The notes: generated by a model not told the origin, from the sequence alone. DNA of 64,000 nucleotides from Candidatus Rubrivivax defluviihabitans (GCA_016709385.1 JADJMW010000023.1:75006-139005); one strand, 5' to 3'; positions 42,851-51,773 are shown, counted from the stretch's first letter. Program-made: numbers and translations.

Positions 42851-44400
42851 AGCCCTGGCTGGCCAGACTGCTGCAACGAGGCCTGCGCTGGGTCGGCGAA
42901 CGTCTCGGTCCGCCGCCCGGCGCGCCGCAGACACCAGAGTTGCCGACAGCGGCGCTGCCCGTGCCGCCGGCCGACGCGCCGCCGAAGACCTGCGTGACGG
43001 TGGTGATTCCGGCGCTGAACGAGGCCAAGCGCATCGCCAGCGTGGTGGCCTATGCGCTGGCCGACCCCGCCACCGCCGAGGTGGTGGTGGTGGACGACAG
43101 TTCCATCGACGACACCGCGGCGCTGGCGCGCGAGGCCGGCGCCCGCGTCGTCACCAGCACCATGCTCGGCAAGGGCCCCTCGATGCACGACGGCCTGCTG
43201 GCGGCGCAATGCGAATTCGTGGCCTATCTCGACGGCGACCTGGCCGGCCTGCGCCCCGGCATCGTGAGCGACCTGTGCGCGCCGCTGCGACGCGGCGAGG
43301 CCGACTTCGTGAAGGCGCGCTTCGGCCGCGGCGGCGGCCGCGTCACCGAGCTCACGGCCAAGCCCATGCTCAAGGTCTTCTTCCCCGAACTGGCCGAATT
43401 CGGCCAACCGCTGGGCGGCATCATCGCGGCCAGGCGTTCGTTGCTGCAGCAGCTGGTCTTCGAGGACGGCTACGGCGTCGACATCGGCCTGCTGGTGGAT
43501 GCCCACCGCGCCGGCGCGCGGCTGGCCGAGGTGGACATCGGCTCGCTCGAGCACGACAGCCAGCCGCTGCACGACCTGACGGTGATGGCCAACGAGGTCT
43601 CGCGCGTGATCTACGGCCGGGCCCGCGCCGCCGGGCGGCTGCACACCGAGCAGATCACGGCCATGTTCGAGACGCAGCGCCAGGCTGCGGCGGCGCTGGA
43701 GTACATCCTCACGCGGCGGCGCAGCCGCCAGCGCCTGCTGCTGCTGGATATGGACGGCACCATCACCACGTCGCGCTTTGCGGTGGAGCTTTCGCGCGCC
43801 ACCGGCCAGGAAACGGCGCTGATGGAACTGCTGGACAACGCCGAGGACGACGCGGCGACGCGCAGCGACCGCATCGCGGCGCTGTTCCGCTTCGTGCACC
43901 GGCAGCAGTTCGAGCGCGTGGCGCGCTCGGCGCCGCTGCGCCCGGGCGTGATCGAATTCGTCAACCGCATGCGGCGCGCCGGCTTCATGGTGGGCGTGCT
44001 CAGCGACAGCTATTTCATCGCCGCCGATATCGTGCGCCGGCGCGTCTTCGCCGACTTCGCGCTGGCGCACACGCTGCAGTTCGACGCCGACGTGTGCAGC
44101 GGCCAGGTCCGGCTCAACCCGGCCTTCCTGCCCAGGGTCGCGGGCGAGGGCGAGCCGGTGTGCAAGAGCCATGTGCTGCGCCGCTTCAAGGCCGACGACG
44201 TGGGCCTGCCGGTGACCGAATGCTGGGCCGTGGGCGACAACCTGAACGACCTGGGGCTGCTGCGCCTGGCCGACCGCGGTTTCGCCATCGAACCCCGGGC
44301 GGCGGCGCTGCGCGACGAGCCCGGCATCACCGTGATCCAGTCCTTCGAGGAACTGCTGCCGCTGGTGCCCGACTCACTGCCGCAACGCGAGGTGGCCTAG
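42847..44400 (+). CDS. Fused GT81-like glycosyltransferase and HAD phosphatase (probable glucosyl-3-phosphoglycerate synthase/phosphatase)
   Basis: The 517-residue protein has two catalytic domains. Residues 45-285 resemble GpgS (family GT81, GT-A fold): VTVVIPALNEAKRIASVV, VVVDDSSIDDT, the metal-binding Asp129-Gly-Asp131 in YLDGDLAGL, then FVKARFGRGGGRVTELTAKPML and QPLGGIIAARR with GYGVDIGLLVDAH. Residues 295-517 are a SerB-like HAD phosphatase: LLLDMDGTITTS (Asp301, Asp303), VLSDSY and AVGDNLNDLGLL. One chain could therefore transfer a sugar to 3-phosphoglycerate and remove the phosphate, making glucosylglycerate. The known enzymes are usually separate proteins. The sugar donor and acceptor are unproven. 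Confidence 0.75.
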   Translation: MKPWLARLLQRGLRWVGERLGPPPGAPQTPELPTAALPVPPADAPPKTCVTVVIPALNEAKRIASVVAYALADPATAEVVVVDDSSIDDTAALAREAGARVVTSTMLGKGPSMHDGLLAAQCEFVAYLDGDLAGLRPGIVSDLCAPLRRGEADFVKARFGRGGGRVTELTAKPMLKVFFPELAEFGQPLGGIIAARRSLLQQLVFEDGYGVDIGLLVDAHRAGARLAEVDIGSLEHDSQPLHDLTVMANEVSRVIYGRARAAGRLHTEQITAMFETQRQAAAALEYILTRRRSRQRLLLLDMDGTITTSRFAVELSRATGQETALMELLDNAEDDAATRSDRIAALFRFVHRQQFERVARSAPLRPGVIEFVNRMRRAGFMVGVLSDSYFIAADIVRRRVFADFALAHTLQFDADVCSGQVRLNPAFLPRVAGEGEPVCKSHVLRRFKADDVGLPVTECWAVGDNLNDLGLLRLADRGFAIEPRAAALRDEPGITVIQSFEELLPLVPDSLPQREVA

Positions 44401-45777
44401 GTGTCCTTGCGACAGTTCATCTCGGCGCGGCGGCTGCTGCGCGCGCTCGGCTCGGTCAAGAGCGGCATCGAATACAGCTGGACCGAGGGCGCGCGCCTGC
44501 TCGGCCTGCACGAGGATCTGTACACGCACCCGCTGCACCGCCCGCTGACGCGGCCGGTGACGGTGCTGCTCATCGGCGCCGGTCATCGCGGTTCCATCTA
44601 CGCCGACTTCGCGGCGAAGAACCCGAGGGAGATGAGGATCGTCGGCGTCGCCGACGCCAACGCGCAGCGTGTGCAGCGCATCGCCAACGCCCACAACGTG
44701 CCGGCACGCCATTGCTGGGACCACTGGGAATCGGTGTTCGACATGCCGCGCCTGGCCGACGCGGTGATCATCGCCACCCCCGACCAGCTGCACACCGCGC
44801 CCTGCCTGCGCGCGCTGGCCCTGGGCTACGACGTGCTGCTGGAGAAGCCCATCGCCCCCACCGAGGCCGAATGCCGGCAGATCCTGGCCGCTGCGCAGGC
44901 CAGCGGCCGCATCGTCGGCGTGTGCCACGTGCTGCGCTACACGCCGTATTTCCGCGAACTCAAGGAGATGATCGACGCCGGCATGATCGGCCAGGTCATC
45001 AGCGTGCAGCACATGGAGCCCATCGAGCACACGCACATGAGCCACAGCTACGTGCGCGGCGCCTGGCGCAACAGCAAGACGGCCACGCCCATCATCCTGG
45101 CCAAGAGCTGCCACGACACCGACATCATCCGCTGGCTGGTGAACGACCACGCGAGAGAGGTGCACTGCTTCGGCAACCTGAAGTGGTTCACCCACGCCAA
45201 TGCGCCCGAAGGCAGCACCGAACGCTGCACCGACGGCTGCAGGGTGGAAGGCGAATGCCCGTATTCGGCGCTGCAGATCTATTACCGCGACCGCAAGCGC
45301 CTGTATGTCTTCGACCTGCCGGCCGACGAGTCGAAATGGGACGCGCTCATCATGCAGGGCCTGAAGACCACCGACTACGGCCGCTGCGTCTACCGCATGG
45401 ACAACGACCAGCCCGACCACCTCACGGTCAACATCCTGTTTCACAACGGCGTCACCGCGGGCTTCTCGATGGAGGCCTTCTCTTCCTACGAAGGCCGGCG
45501 CACGCGCATCATGGGCAGCATGGGCGACATCGTGGGCAACATGGAGAGCTTCACGCTGACCAGCTTCAAGGGCGGCCAGCGCCGAAGCTGGAGCCTGAAG
45601 ACCGACGCCCACGGCGGCGGCGACCACCGCATGGTCGCCGACTGGGTGCAGGCGGTGGGGCAGCAGAACCCGACGCTGCTCAGTTCGCCGATCGAGGCCT
45701 CGGTGGAAAGCCACCTCATCGCCTTCGCCGCCGAGAAGAGCCGGCTCAGCCGCACGATCGAGACGGTGCAGGTCTGA
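44401..45777 (+). CDS. Gfo/Idh/MocA family oxidoreductase
   Basis: The 458-residue protein starts with GTG on the base after the upstream stop. After an unusual 50-residue N-terminal extension comes the Rossmann motif VTVLLIGAGHRGSIYADFA, then the catalytic-region EKPIAPTEAE and a C-terminal GFO domain with KSCHDTDIIRWLV. The family oxidises or reduces sugars and inositols with NAD(P). Two Cys clusters (STERCTDGCRVEGECPYS) may bind metal. Tight linkage to the fused GT/phosphatase suggests it makes or modifies its sugar, but this is an inference. Confidence 0.82.
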   Translation: MSLRQFISARRLLRALGSVKSGIEYSWTEGARLLGLHEDLYTHPLHRPLTRPVTVLLIGAGHRGSIYADFAAKNPREMRIVGVADANAQRVQRIANAHNVPARHCWDHWESVFDMPRLADAVIIATPDQLHTAPCLRALALGYDVLLEKPIAPTEAECRQILAAAQASGRIVGVCHVLRYTPYFRELKEMIDAGMIGQVISVQHMEPIEHTHMSHSYVRGAWRNSKTATPIILAKSCHDTDIIRWLVNDHAREVHCFGNLKWFTHANAPEGSTERCTDGCRVEGECPYSALQIYYRDRKRLYVFDLPADESKWDALIMQGLKTTDYGRCVYRMDNDQPDHLTVNILFHNGVTAGFSMEAFSSYEGRRTRIMGSMGDIVGNMESFTLTSFKGGQRRSWSLKTDAHGGGDHRMVADWVQAVGQQNPTLLSSPIEASVESHLIAFAAEKSRLSRTIETVQV

Positions 45778-45848
45778 ACGCACCCTGGCCTGCAAGGTGG
45801 TGCGCGCCGCCCTAAACTGCCGGGTTCCATTGCGAAGAGGGTTCGTCC

Positions 45849-48623
45849 ATGTTCCGTTCCTGGTCCATCGTTGGGCTGCTGGCGCTGCTGTCGCTGTCGG
45901 CCCTGGCCGCCGTGGCGCAGCCGCAGACGGCTGCCACGCAGCCACAGTCCGCCGTCACGCTGCCCCAAGGCATGGTGCAGGTCACCAGCGTCGAAGGCAT
46001 CACCGAATTCCGGCTCGCCAACGGCCTGCAGGTGCTGCTGGTGCCCGACGACTCCAAGCCCACGACCACCGTCAACCTGACCTACCGCGTCGGCTCGCGG
46101 CATGAAAACTACGGCGAGACGGGCATGGCCCATCTGCTCGAGCACCTGATCTTCAAAGGTACGCCGACGACCCAGAACGCATTGGCGGAGATGGCGCGCC
46201 GAGGCCTTCGCGCCAACGGCAGCACCGGGTTCGACCGCACCAACTATTTCGCCAGCTTTTCGGCCAACGAGGACAACCTGCGCTGGTACCTGGGCTGGCT
46301 CGCCGATTCGATGGTCAACAGCTTCATTGCGAAGAAGGACCTGGACAGCGAGATGACGGTGGTGCGCAATGAGTTCGAGATGGGCGAGAACAACCCCGGC
46401 CGTGTGCTGCTGCAGAAGACCATGGGCACGATGTACCAGTGGCACAACTACGGCAAGACCATGATCGGTACACGCAGCGATATCGAGAACGTCGATATCG
46501 CACGCCTGCAGGCCTTCTACCGTCAGTATTACCAGCCCGACAACGCCACCCTTATCGTCAGTGGCCGCTTCGACGCAGCGCAGGTGCTGGCCCAGGTGGC
46601 GAAGGACTTCGGCGCCATCCCCAAGCCGCAGCGCGTGCTGCAGCCGACCTATACGCTGGAGCCGGTGCAGGACGGCGAACGCCAGGTCACGCTGCGCCGC
46701 ATCGGCGGCACGCCGTCGATCTACATGTCCTTTCACATGCCTGCCGGCCCGTCGCCGGAATTCGCGGCCGTGGAGATGATCGCCAGCGTGCTGGGCGACA
46801 CGCCGGGCGGGCGCCTGCACAAGCGGCTGGTGGAGAGGCAGCTGGCGGCGCAGGCCTTCGGTTTTGCCTGGGATCTGGCCGAGCCGGGACTGCTGCTGCT
46901 GGGTGCCGGTCTGGCGCCGGGGCAGGACGTGACGGCGGCGCGCGCTGCGATGGCCGCGGCCATCGACTCGCTGGTCACCGAGCCCGTCACTGCCGAGGAA
47001 CTGGAGCGCGCCCGCACGCAGTGGCTCAATAGCTGGGACGAAGGTTTTGCCGACCCCGAACGCGTGGGTGTGGCGCTGTCCGAAGCCATCGGCATGGGCG
47101 ACTGGCGCCTGTTCTTCCTGCGCCGCGACCAGGTGCGCCAGCTCACGCTGGCCGACGTGCAGCGCGTGGCCGGCGCCTGGCTGCGACCCGACAACCGCAC
47201 CGTGGGCCTGTACCTGCCGACGGCGCAGCCCGAACGCGCACCGGCGCCGACGCGCGTGGACGTGGCGGCGCAGGTGAAGGACTACCGAGGCGATGCCACG
47301 GCCGCGGTGGCCGAGACCTTCGACGCCACGCCGGCCAACCTGGACGCCCGCACCCAGCTTTCGCGCGTCGGTGGCCTGCAGGTGGCCCTGCTGCCCAAGG
47401 GCACGCGCGGCCAGGCGGTGCAGGCGCGGCTGCGGCTGCACTACGGCGACGTGGACAGCCTGAAGGGCCAGCAGACGGTGGCCGCGCTCGCCGCCAGCCT
47501 GGTCGAAAAGGGCGGCGCCGGCATGAGCCGGCAGCAGGTGGCCGACGCCTTCGACCGCCTGCAGGCCAATGTGTCGTTCAGCGGCAGCGGGCAGACGCTG
47601 AATGTGGCGATCACCACCAAGCGCGACCGGCTGCCGGCGGTGGTGGAACTGGTCGGCAAGCTGCTGCGCGACCCGGCCTATGCCGCGGATCCGCTGGAAG
47701 AAGCGCGCCGCCAGTCGCTGACGGGCATCGAAAGCCAGCGCAAGGAGCCCGAAGCCGTGATCGCCAATGTGCTGGCGCGCCACGGCAACCCTTACGCGCG
47801 CGGCGACCTGCGTCACGCGCGTTCGTTCGACGAGATGGCGCAGGACGTCAAGGCCGTCACGACCGAGCAGCTGAAGGCCTTCCACCGCCGCTTCCTGAGT
47901 GCGGCCCAGGGCGAATTCGCGGCCGTGGGTGACCTCGACCCGGCGGCCGTGACGAAGGCGCTGCAGACCGTGTTCGCCGATTGGCGGCAGCCCGCGGGCG
48001 GCGCGCTCGCGTACCAGCGCATGCCGCAGCCGCTGGTGGCGGTGCCGCCGCAGCGCTTCGTGGAGGTCACGCCAGACAAGGCCAACGCCAGCCTGCAAGG
48101 CATGCTGGCTTTGCCGATTTCCGATCGCCACCCCGACTACGCCGCGCTGTCGCTGGCCAACTACATCTTCGGCCTGAGCCAAAGTTCGCGGCTGTGGATG
48201 CGCATCCGTGAAACCGAGGGCCTGAGCTACAGCGTGTATTCGTTGCTGCGCTGGAGCTCCACCGACGACAACACGCCGTGGACCGTGAACGCCATCTTTG
48301 CGCCGGCCAACCAGCCCAAGGTGGAGGCGGCGCTGAAGGAAGAGCTGGCCCGTTCGCTGAAGGAAGGCTTCACGCAACAGGAACTGGAACAGGGCCGCAC
48401 CGGGCTGCTGAATGAGCGCCGCCTGTCGCGCGCGCAGGACGCGTCGGTGACTGGGGCGTTGGCGCAGAACCTCTACCTGGGCCGGAGTTTTGCCTATTCG
48501 CAGCAGGTCGACGATGCGATGGCCAAGCTGACGCTGGAGCAGCTGAATGCCGCTTGGCGCAAGTACATCCAGCCCGAGCGGCTGGTGCTGGCCTGGGGCG
48601 GCGACTTCAAGCCGCCGCAGTAA
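45849..48623 (+). CDS. M16 family zinc peptidase, two-unit pitrilysin type
   Basis: The 924-residue protein has a signal peptide (residues 1-24, ending AAVAQP). The N-terminal M16 unit carries the inverted zinc motif in GMAHLLEHLIFKGT (HxxEH) and the distal Glu in TVVRNEFEMGE. A second, inactive M16 unit follows from about residue 470 (LQVALLPKGTRGQAVQARL) with the RxxxY-type FGLSQSSRLWMRIRETEGLSYSVYS. Both halves in one chain form the clam-shell chamber that degrades peptides in the periplasm. Confidence 0.93.
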   Translation: MFRSWSIVGLLALLSLSALAAVAQPQTAATQPQSAVTLPQGMVQVTSVEGITEFRLANGLQVLLVPDDSKPTTTVNLTYRVGSRHENYGETGMAHLLEHLIFKGTPTTQNALAEMARRGLRANGSTGFDRTNYFASFSANEDNLRWYLGWLADSMVNSFIAKKDLDSEMTVVRNEFEMGENNPGRVLLQKTMGTMYQWHNYGKTMIGTRSDIENVDIARLQAFYRQYYQPDNATLIVSGRFDAAQVLAQVAKDFGAIPKPQRVLQPTYTLEPVQDGERQVTLRRIGGTPSIYMSFHMPAGPSPEFAAVEMIASVLGDTPGGRLHKRLVERQLAAQAFGFAWDLAEPGLLLLGAGLAPGQDVTAARAAMAAAIDSLVTEPVTAEELERARTQWLNSWDEGFADPERVGVALSEAIGMGDWRLFFLRRDQVRQLTLADVQRVAGAWLRPDNRTVGLYLPTAQPERAPAPTRVDVAAQVKDYRGDATAAVAETFDATPANLDARTQLSRVGGLQVALLPKGTRGQAVQARLRLHYGDVDSLKGQQTVAALAASLVEKGGAGMSRQQVADAFDRLQANVSFSGSGQTLNVAITTKRDRLPAVVELVGKLLRDPAYAADPLEEARRQSLTGIESQRKEPEAVIANVLARHGNPYARGDLRHARSFDEMAQDVKAVTTEQLKAFHRRFLSAAQGEFAAVGDLDPAAVTKALQTVFADWRQPAGGALAYQRMPQPLVAVPPQRFVEVTPDKANASLQGMLALPISDRHPDYAALSLANYIFGLSQSSRLWMRIRETEGLSYSVYSLLRWSSTDDNTPWTVNAIFAPANQPKVEAALKEELARSLKEGFTQQELEQGRTGLLNERRLSRAQDASVTGALAQNLYLGRSFAYSQQVDDAMAKLTLEQLNAAWRKYIQPERLVLAWGGDFKPPQ

Positions 48624-48638
48624 GGCCCAGAGGCCTTG

Positions 48639-48667
48639 CCCCCACTCCCGGAACGCGGGAGTGGGGG
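48639..48667. terminator. Bidirectional terminator hairpin
   Basis: A perfect 12-bp stem (CCCCCACTCCCG paired with CGGGAGTGGGGG) with loop GAACG lies exactly between the convergent M16 peptidase and fisR genes. The GC-rich stem has no T run, so it may act with Rho in both directions. Confidence 0.6.
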
Positions 48668-50002
48668 TCAAGGCATCTGCAGCGCGCGCAGCTTGCGGTA
48701 CAGCGAGCGTTCGCTGATGCCCAGGGTGCGCGCCAGGTCGGCACGGCTGCCGCGGTGGGCGGCGAGCTGCTCACGCAAGGTTTCGGTCTCGACTTCGCGC
48801 AGTGAGCGCGGCGCCGCTTGCAGCCTTGGCGCAGGCTGTTGCGCCGCCGGTGGAGTGCTGCGCCCGACCCGCGGTGCCGCGCCGAGCGCGCGCTCCACGT
48901 GCGTGCGCTCGACCACCGCGCCATCGCACAGCAGCGCCGCGCGTTCCAGCACGTTGCGCAGTTCGCGCACGTTGCCGGGGAAGGCGTGCCCAACCAGCCG
49001 CTGCAGCGCGCCGGCCGAAAGAACCAGCCGCCGCTCGGGGGCCACGCGCGCGAGCAATGCTGCGGCGAGCAGCGGAATGTCTTGCGCGCGCTCGCGCAGC
49101 GCCGGCAGCTGGATCGGGAAGGTGGCCAGCCGGTAACACAGGTCTTCGCGAAAACGCCCGTCGGCCACCATGGCCGGCAGGTCGCGGTGCGTGGCCGAGA
49201 CCACGCGCACGTCGCTGCGCCGCAGCTCGGTGCTGCCCACGCGGCGGTAGGTGCCGCTCTCCAGCAGCCGCAGCAGCTTGACCTGCATGCCCGGCGGGAT
49301 GTCGCCCACCTCGTCCAGGAACAGCGTGCCGCCGCTGGCCGACTCCACCAGACCTGCCTTGGCCGCGCTGGCCCCGGTGAAGGCGCCGCGTTCGTGGCCG
49401 AAGACCTCGCTCTCGAACAGCGTCTCGGCCAGGCTGGCGCAGTCCACGACCACCAGCGGGCCGGCGGCGCGCGGGCTGGCCTCGTGCACGGCGCGCGCCA
49501 CCAGCTCCTTGCCGGTGCCCGACTCGCCCAGCAGCAGCACGCTGGCATTCGATGGCCCCACACGTGCCACCAGCTCCAGCATCTGCCGGAAGGCCGGCGC
49601 GCGGCCGATCAGCCCCTGCGCCGCGGCCTCGCCCTGCGCCACGCGAAGCGGCTCCATCTTTTCCACGAACCAGGCCGGCTCGTCGCTGGCGTCGCGCAGC
49701 GGTACGAGTTCGATATTCACGTAGGCCTCGCCCTGTGGCGTGTGGTGCCGGTGCAGCACACGTTCGCGCTGGCCCGATTCGCGCGCGCGCGCCAGCGGGC
49801 AGCTCTCGCCGGCCTGGTCGCACGGCACGGCGTAGCGGTGCGAGACCTCGTAGCAGGTGCGCCCCACCACCGACCCGTGCGGCGCGAACTGGCGCCGGTA
49901 GGCGGCATTGGCAGCCAGGATGCGGTACTGGCGGTCGAACAGGATGTGCGGCTCGGGCAGGCCTTCCAGGTAGGACACCAGTTCGGGCAGGACGTGGGCC
50001 AT
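48668..50002 (-). CDS. fisR: Sigma-54 activator of the FisR type (sulfane-sulfur sensor)
   Basis: The 444-residue protein has a PAS-like sensor (about 5-120), an AAA+ sigma-54 interaction domain (Walker A GESGTGKE 159-166, GAFTGA 206-211, FLDEVGDIPPGMQVKLL) and a Fis-type HTH (SRADLARTLGISERSLYRKL). The sensor has Cys50, Cys61 and Cys68, spaced 11 and 7 residues. That is exactly the spacing of Cys53/64/71 of Cupriavidus FisR, which senses sulfane sulfur through these cysteines. The gene sits beside a rhodanese and an SQR-like operon. Start MAHVLPELV at 50002 is preferred to longer forms. High confidence in the architecture; the sensing role is inferred from the Cys pattern and context. Confidence 0.85.
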   Translation of the reverse strand: MAHVLPELVSYLEGLPEPHILFDRQYRILAANAAYRRQFAPHGSVVGRTCYEVSHRYAVPCDQAGESCPLARARESGQRERVLHRHHTPQGEAYVNIELVPLRDASDEPAWFVEKMEPLRVAQGEAAAQGLIGRAPAFRQMLELVARVGPSNASVLLLGESGTGKELVARAVHEASPRAAGPLVVVDCASLAETLFESEVFGHERGAFTGASAAKAGLVESASGGTLFLDEVGDIPPGMQVKLLRLLESGTYRRVGSTELRRSDVRVVSATHRDLPAMVADGRFREDLCYRLATFPIQLPALRERAQDIPLLAAALLARVAPERRLVLSAGALQRLVGHAFPGNVRELRNVLERAALLCDGAVVERTHVERALGAAPRVGRSTPPAAQQPAPRLQAAPRSLREVETETLREQLAAHRGSRADLARTLGISERSLYRKLRALQMP

Positions 50003-50040
50003 GGTGTCCGCAGCGTCGGGTCGGCCCGCCGTACCGACGC

Positions 50041-50469
50041 TCAGGTCGCGGGCTTGACCATGGGCCAGCCGCGCCGCGCCCATTCGCTCATGCCGCCGCT
50101 CACGTAACGAACATGCCCGTAGCCGCGTTCGCGCAGCGCCTTGAGCGTGGCCTTGGAGCGGTTCTGCGTATTGCAGATCAGCAGCACCGGCTGTGCCGGG
50201 TCCTGCGGGATCTCGCCCAGCCGGGCGCCGAGCTGGCGCATGGGCAACAGTTGCGCGCCAGCGGCCACGCCGGTGGCGTGCTCAGCCGGTTCGCGGATGT
50301 CGATCAGCACCGCGCGGCCGGCCTCGAATTCGGCGCGTGCCGTGTCCAGGCTCACCACGTCGGTATCGGCCACGGCAGGGTCGCAGCCGGCGGCGGCCAG
50401 GGCCGTGACCAGCAGTGCGAGCGTCATGGTGCGTCGCCGCGACATCCAGGGCAGGGGAGATGGGTTCAT
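50041..50469 (-). CDS. Rhodanese-domain lipoprotein
   Basis: The 142-residue protein has an N-terminal lipobox (LVTALAAAGC), so it should be a membrane-anchored periplasmic lipoprotein. A single rhodanese domain follows (about 40-135): VLIDIREPAEHATGV, the catalytic Cys in LLICNTQNRS and YVSGGMSEWARRGWP. It would move sulfane sulfur between persulfides and acceptors such as thiosulfate or cyanide. ATG at 50442 is an alternative start. It lies 38 bp upstream of fisR on the same strand. Confidence 0.85.
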   Translation of the reverse strand: MNPSPLPWMSRRRTMTLALLVTALAAAGCDPAVADTDVVSLDTARAEFEAGRAVLIDIREPAEHATGVAAGAQLLPMRQLGARLGEIPQDPAQPVLLICNTQNRSKATLKALRERGYGHVRYVSGGMSEWARRGWPMVKPAT

Positions 50470-50630
50470 GGGGTCGGGGTTTCGGGTCAGGACGGAATCG
50501 GGCTCCGCAGCCCCGGCAGGCCACGCCGGCCGCCATTTATCAGTCTATGCTTATGCAGTAGTCCCCACGGTGCCAACGCCCACCGACGCCGGATACGAAC
50601 CCGGACTTCAAATTTCTCTGCCATGATTAT

Positions 50631-50661
50631 GCCAAATTGGCAGTTTTTCAGCCATATTGGC
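50631..50661. promoter_or_regulatory. Tandem dyads, candidate FisR enhancer sites
   Basis: Two 11-bp dyads of form GCCA-N3-TGGC lie exactly 20 bp (two helical turns) apart: GCCAAATTGGC at 50631-50641 and GCCATATTGGC at 50651-50661. They lie about 90-120 bp upstream of the sigma-54 promoter at 50748, the usual place for an enhancer. FisR is encoded next door, making it the natural binder. The rest of the 395-bp gap (50470-50864) is otherwise featureless. Confidence 0.6.
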
Positions 50662-50747
50662 AATAGAGAAGAACTCTCGCTGGCAGGGGTGCCGGTGCGC
50701 AGCCAGCAAGTCCTTGATTTTCAAGGCGTTTCCGGGTGTCGATGGGG

Positions 50748-50763
50748 TGGCACGGTTCTTGAT
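50748..50763 (+). promoter_or_regulatory. Sigma-54 promoter for the Rieske-SQR operon
   Basis: TGGCACGG-TTC-TTGAT matches the sigma-54 consensus TGGCACG-R-NNN-TTGCW at all conserved positions except the C of the -12 GC. A start site near 50775 would give a leader of about 90 bases before the Rieske gene at 50865. Confidence 0.6.
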
Positions 50764-50864
50764 ACCTGTTGGGGTATAGAGTCCGGTCAGGGCAGCGCGG
50801 ATTCGCGCTCACGAAGACAGCGCTCACCGACGCTCCCAATGCTTTGCCACCAGGAACCCCGACC

Positions 50865-51482
50865 ATGGAACATACGCTTGCCCCATCGCTGAAACCCGAC
50901 GGCGCCAACGATCCCGAACGCCGGCAGTGGCTGCTGGCCACCGCCGGTGCCGGCGGCGTGGCCGCGGTGGCCACCGCCGTGCCCTTCGTCTCCACCTTCG
51001 CGCCCAGCGAGCGCGCCAAGGCCATGGGCGCCGCGGTGGAGGTCGACATCGCCGACATCCCGCCCGGCGGCAGCAAGACCGTGGAATGGCGCGGCAAGCC
51101 GGTCTGGGTGGTGCGCCGCACGCCCGAGATGCTGGCGGCGCTGAAGGGCCATGAAGCCGAACTGGTGGACCCGCAGTCGCTGAAGGACCAGCAGCCCGAA
51201 GTCGCGCGCAACGAGACGCGTTCGATCGAGCCCGAAGTCTTCGTCGCGGTGGGCATCTGCACCCACCTGGGCTGTTCGCCCACGGCGGTGCCGCAGGGCA
51301 GCGCCAACCCCAGCGTCGGCGAAGGCTGGCCCGGCGGCTATTTCTGCCCCTGCCACGGCTCCACCTTCGACGGCGCCGGCCGTGCCTACAAGAACAAGCC
51401 CGCGCCGACGAACCTGGAAGTGCCGCCGCACCGCTACGTGAGTGCCACGCGCATCCTCGTCGGCGACGAAGCCGCGGCCTGA
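50865..51482 (+). CDS. Orphan Rieske iron-sulfur protein (PetA-like)
   Basis: The 205-residue protein resembles the ubiquinol-cytochrome c reductase iron-sulfur subunit. A Tat-like signal (ERRQWLLATAGAGG) and membrane helix lie near residues 20-45; the [2Fe-2S] ligands are in GICTHLGCSP and FCPCHGSTFDG. No cytochrome b or c1 gene is beside it, unlike normal petABC, so it is either a second bc1 Rieske subunit or serves another electron chain linked to sulfide oxidation. The Rieske frame starts at ATG 50865. Confidence 0.88.
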   Translation: MEHTLAPSLKPDGANDPERRQWLLATAGAGGVAAVATAVPFVSTFAPSERAKAMGAAVEVDIADIPPGGSKTVEWRGKPVWVVRRTPEMLAALKGHEAELVDPQSLKDQQPEVARNETRSIEPEVFVAVGICTHLGCSPTAVPQGSANPSVGEGWPGGYFCPCHGSTFDGAGRAYKNKPAPTNLEVPPHRYVSATRILVGDEAAA

Positions 51483-51551
51483 GGGAGCCTGCAGCCGTGG
51501 TCGGGTCATCCCACGGTCCGCAGCGCTGAAGCTGTTGCACCGAGCCGCGCC

Positions 51552-51773
51552 ATGCAGTTCCGACTTCTGCACGACGAAGCCAGCGGGGCCGTGAGCTACC
51601 GGTGGCGCGACCGCCTCTTCTGCGGCCACGCGCGGCGAACACGTGCCTTATCGAGTGTGCTGGAACAGCGGCGCCGGCATCCCTGGTTCGGCGGCGCCAC
51701 GCGCGACACCTTCCCGGCGCGCGTGCACGAACTGCCGCCCATCCCCGCCATCGAGGAGGCCTGTTCGCCATGA
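51552..51773 (+). CDS. Small protein, 73 residues, coupled to the SQR-like gene
   Basis: The protein is basic and Arg-rich with two Cys (LFCGHARR and EEACSP). It begins at ATG 51552 and ends in TGA overlapping the start of the next gene (ATGA). It lies 69 bp after the Rieske gene. No family is recognised, but the four-base overlap and operon position argue that it is translated. It could be a small partner of the flavoprotein. Confidence 0.5.
   Translation: MQFRLLHDEASGAVSYRWRDRLFCGHARRTRALSSVLEQRRRHPWFGGATRDTFPARVHELPPIPAIEEACSP

Noticed and set aside
50620..50637. Minus-strand sigma-54-like motif (TTGGCATAATCATGGC) upstream of the rhodanese gene
   Set aside because: It has the GG-N10-GC core, but it overlaps the first tandem dyad, which explains the TTGGC sequence better. 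It is kept only as a weak possibility.
50637..50653. Plus-strand GG-N10-GC motif toward the Rieske gene
   Set aside because: The -12 side (TTTTTCAGC) is poor and the bases belong to the tandem dyads; the promoter at 50748 is a far better match.
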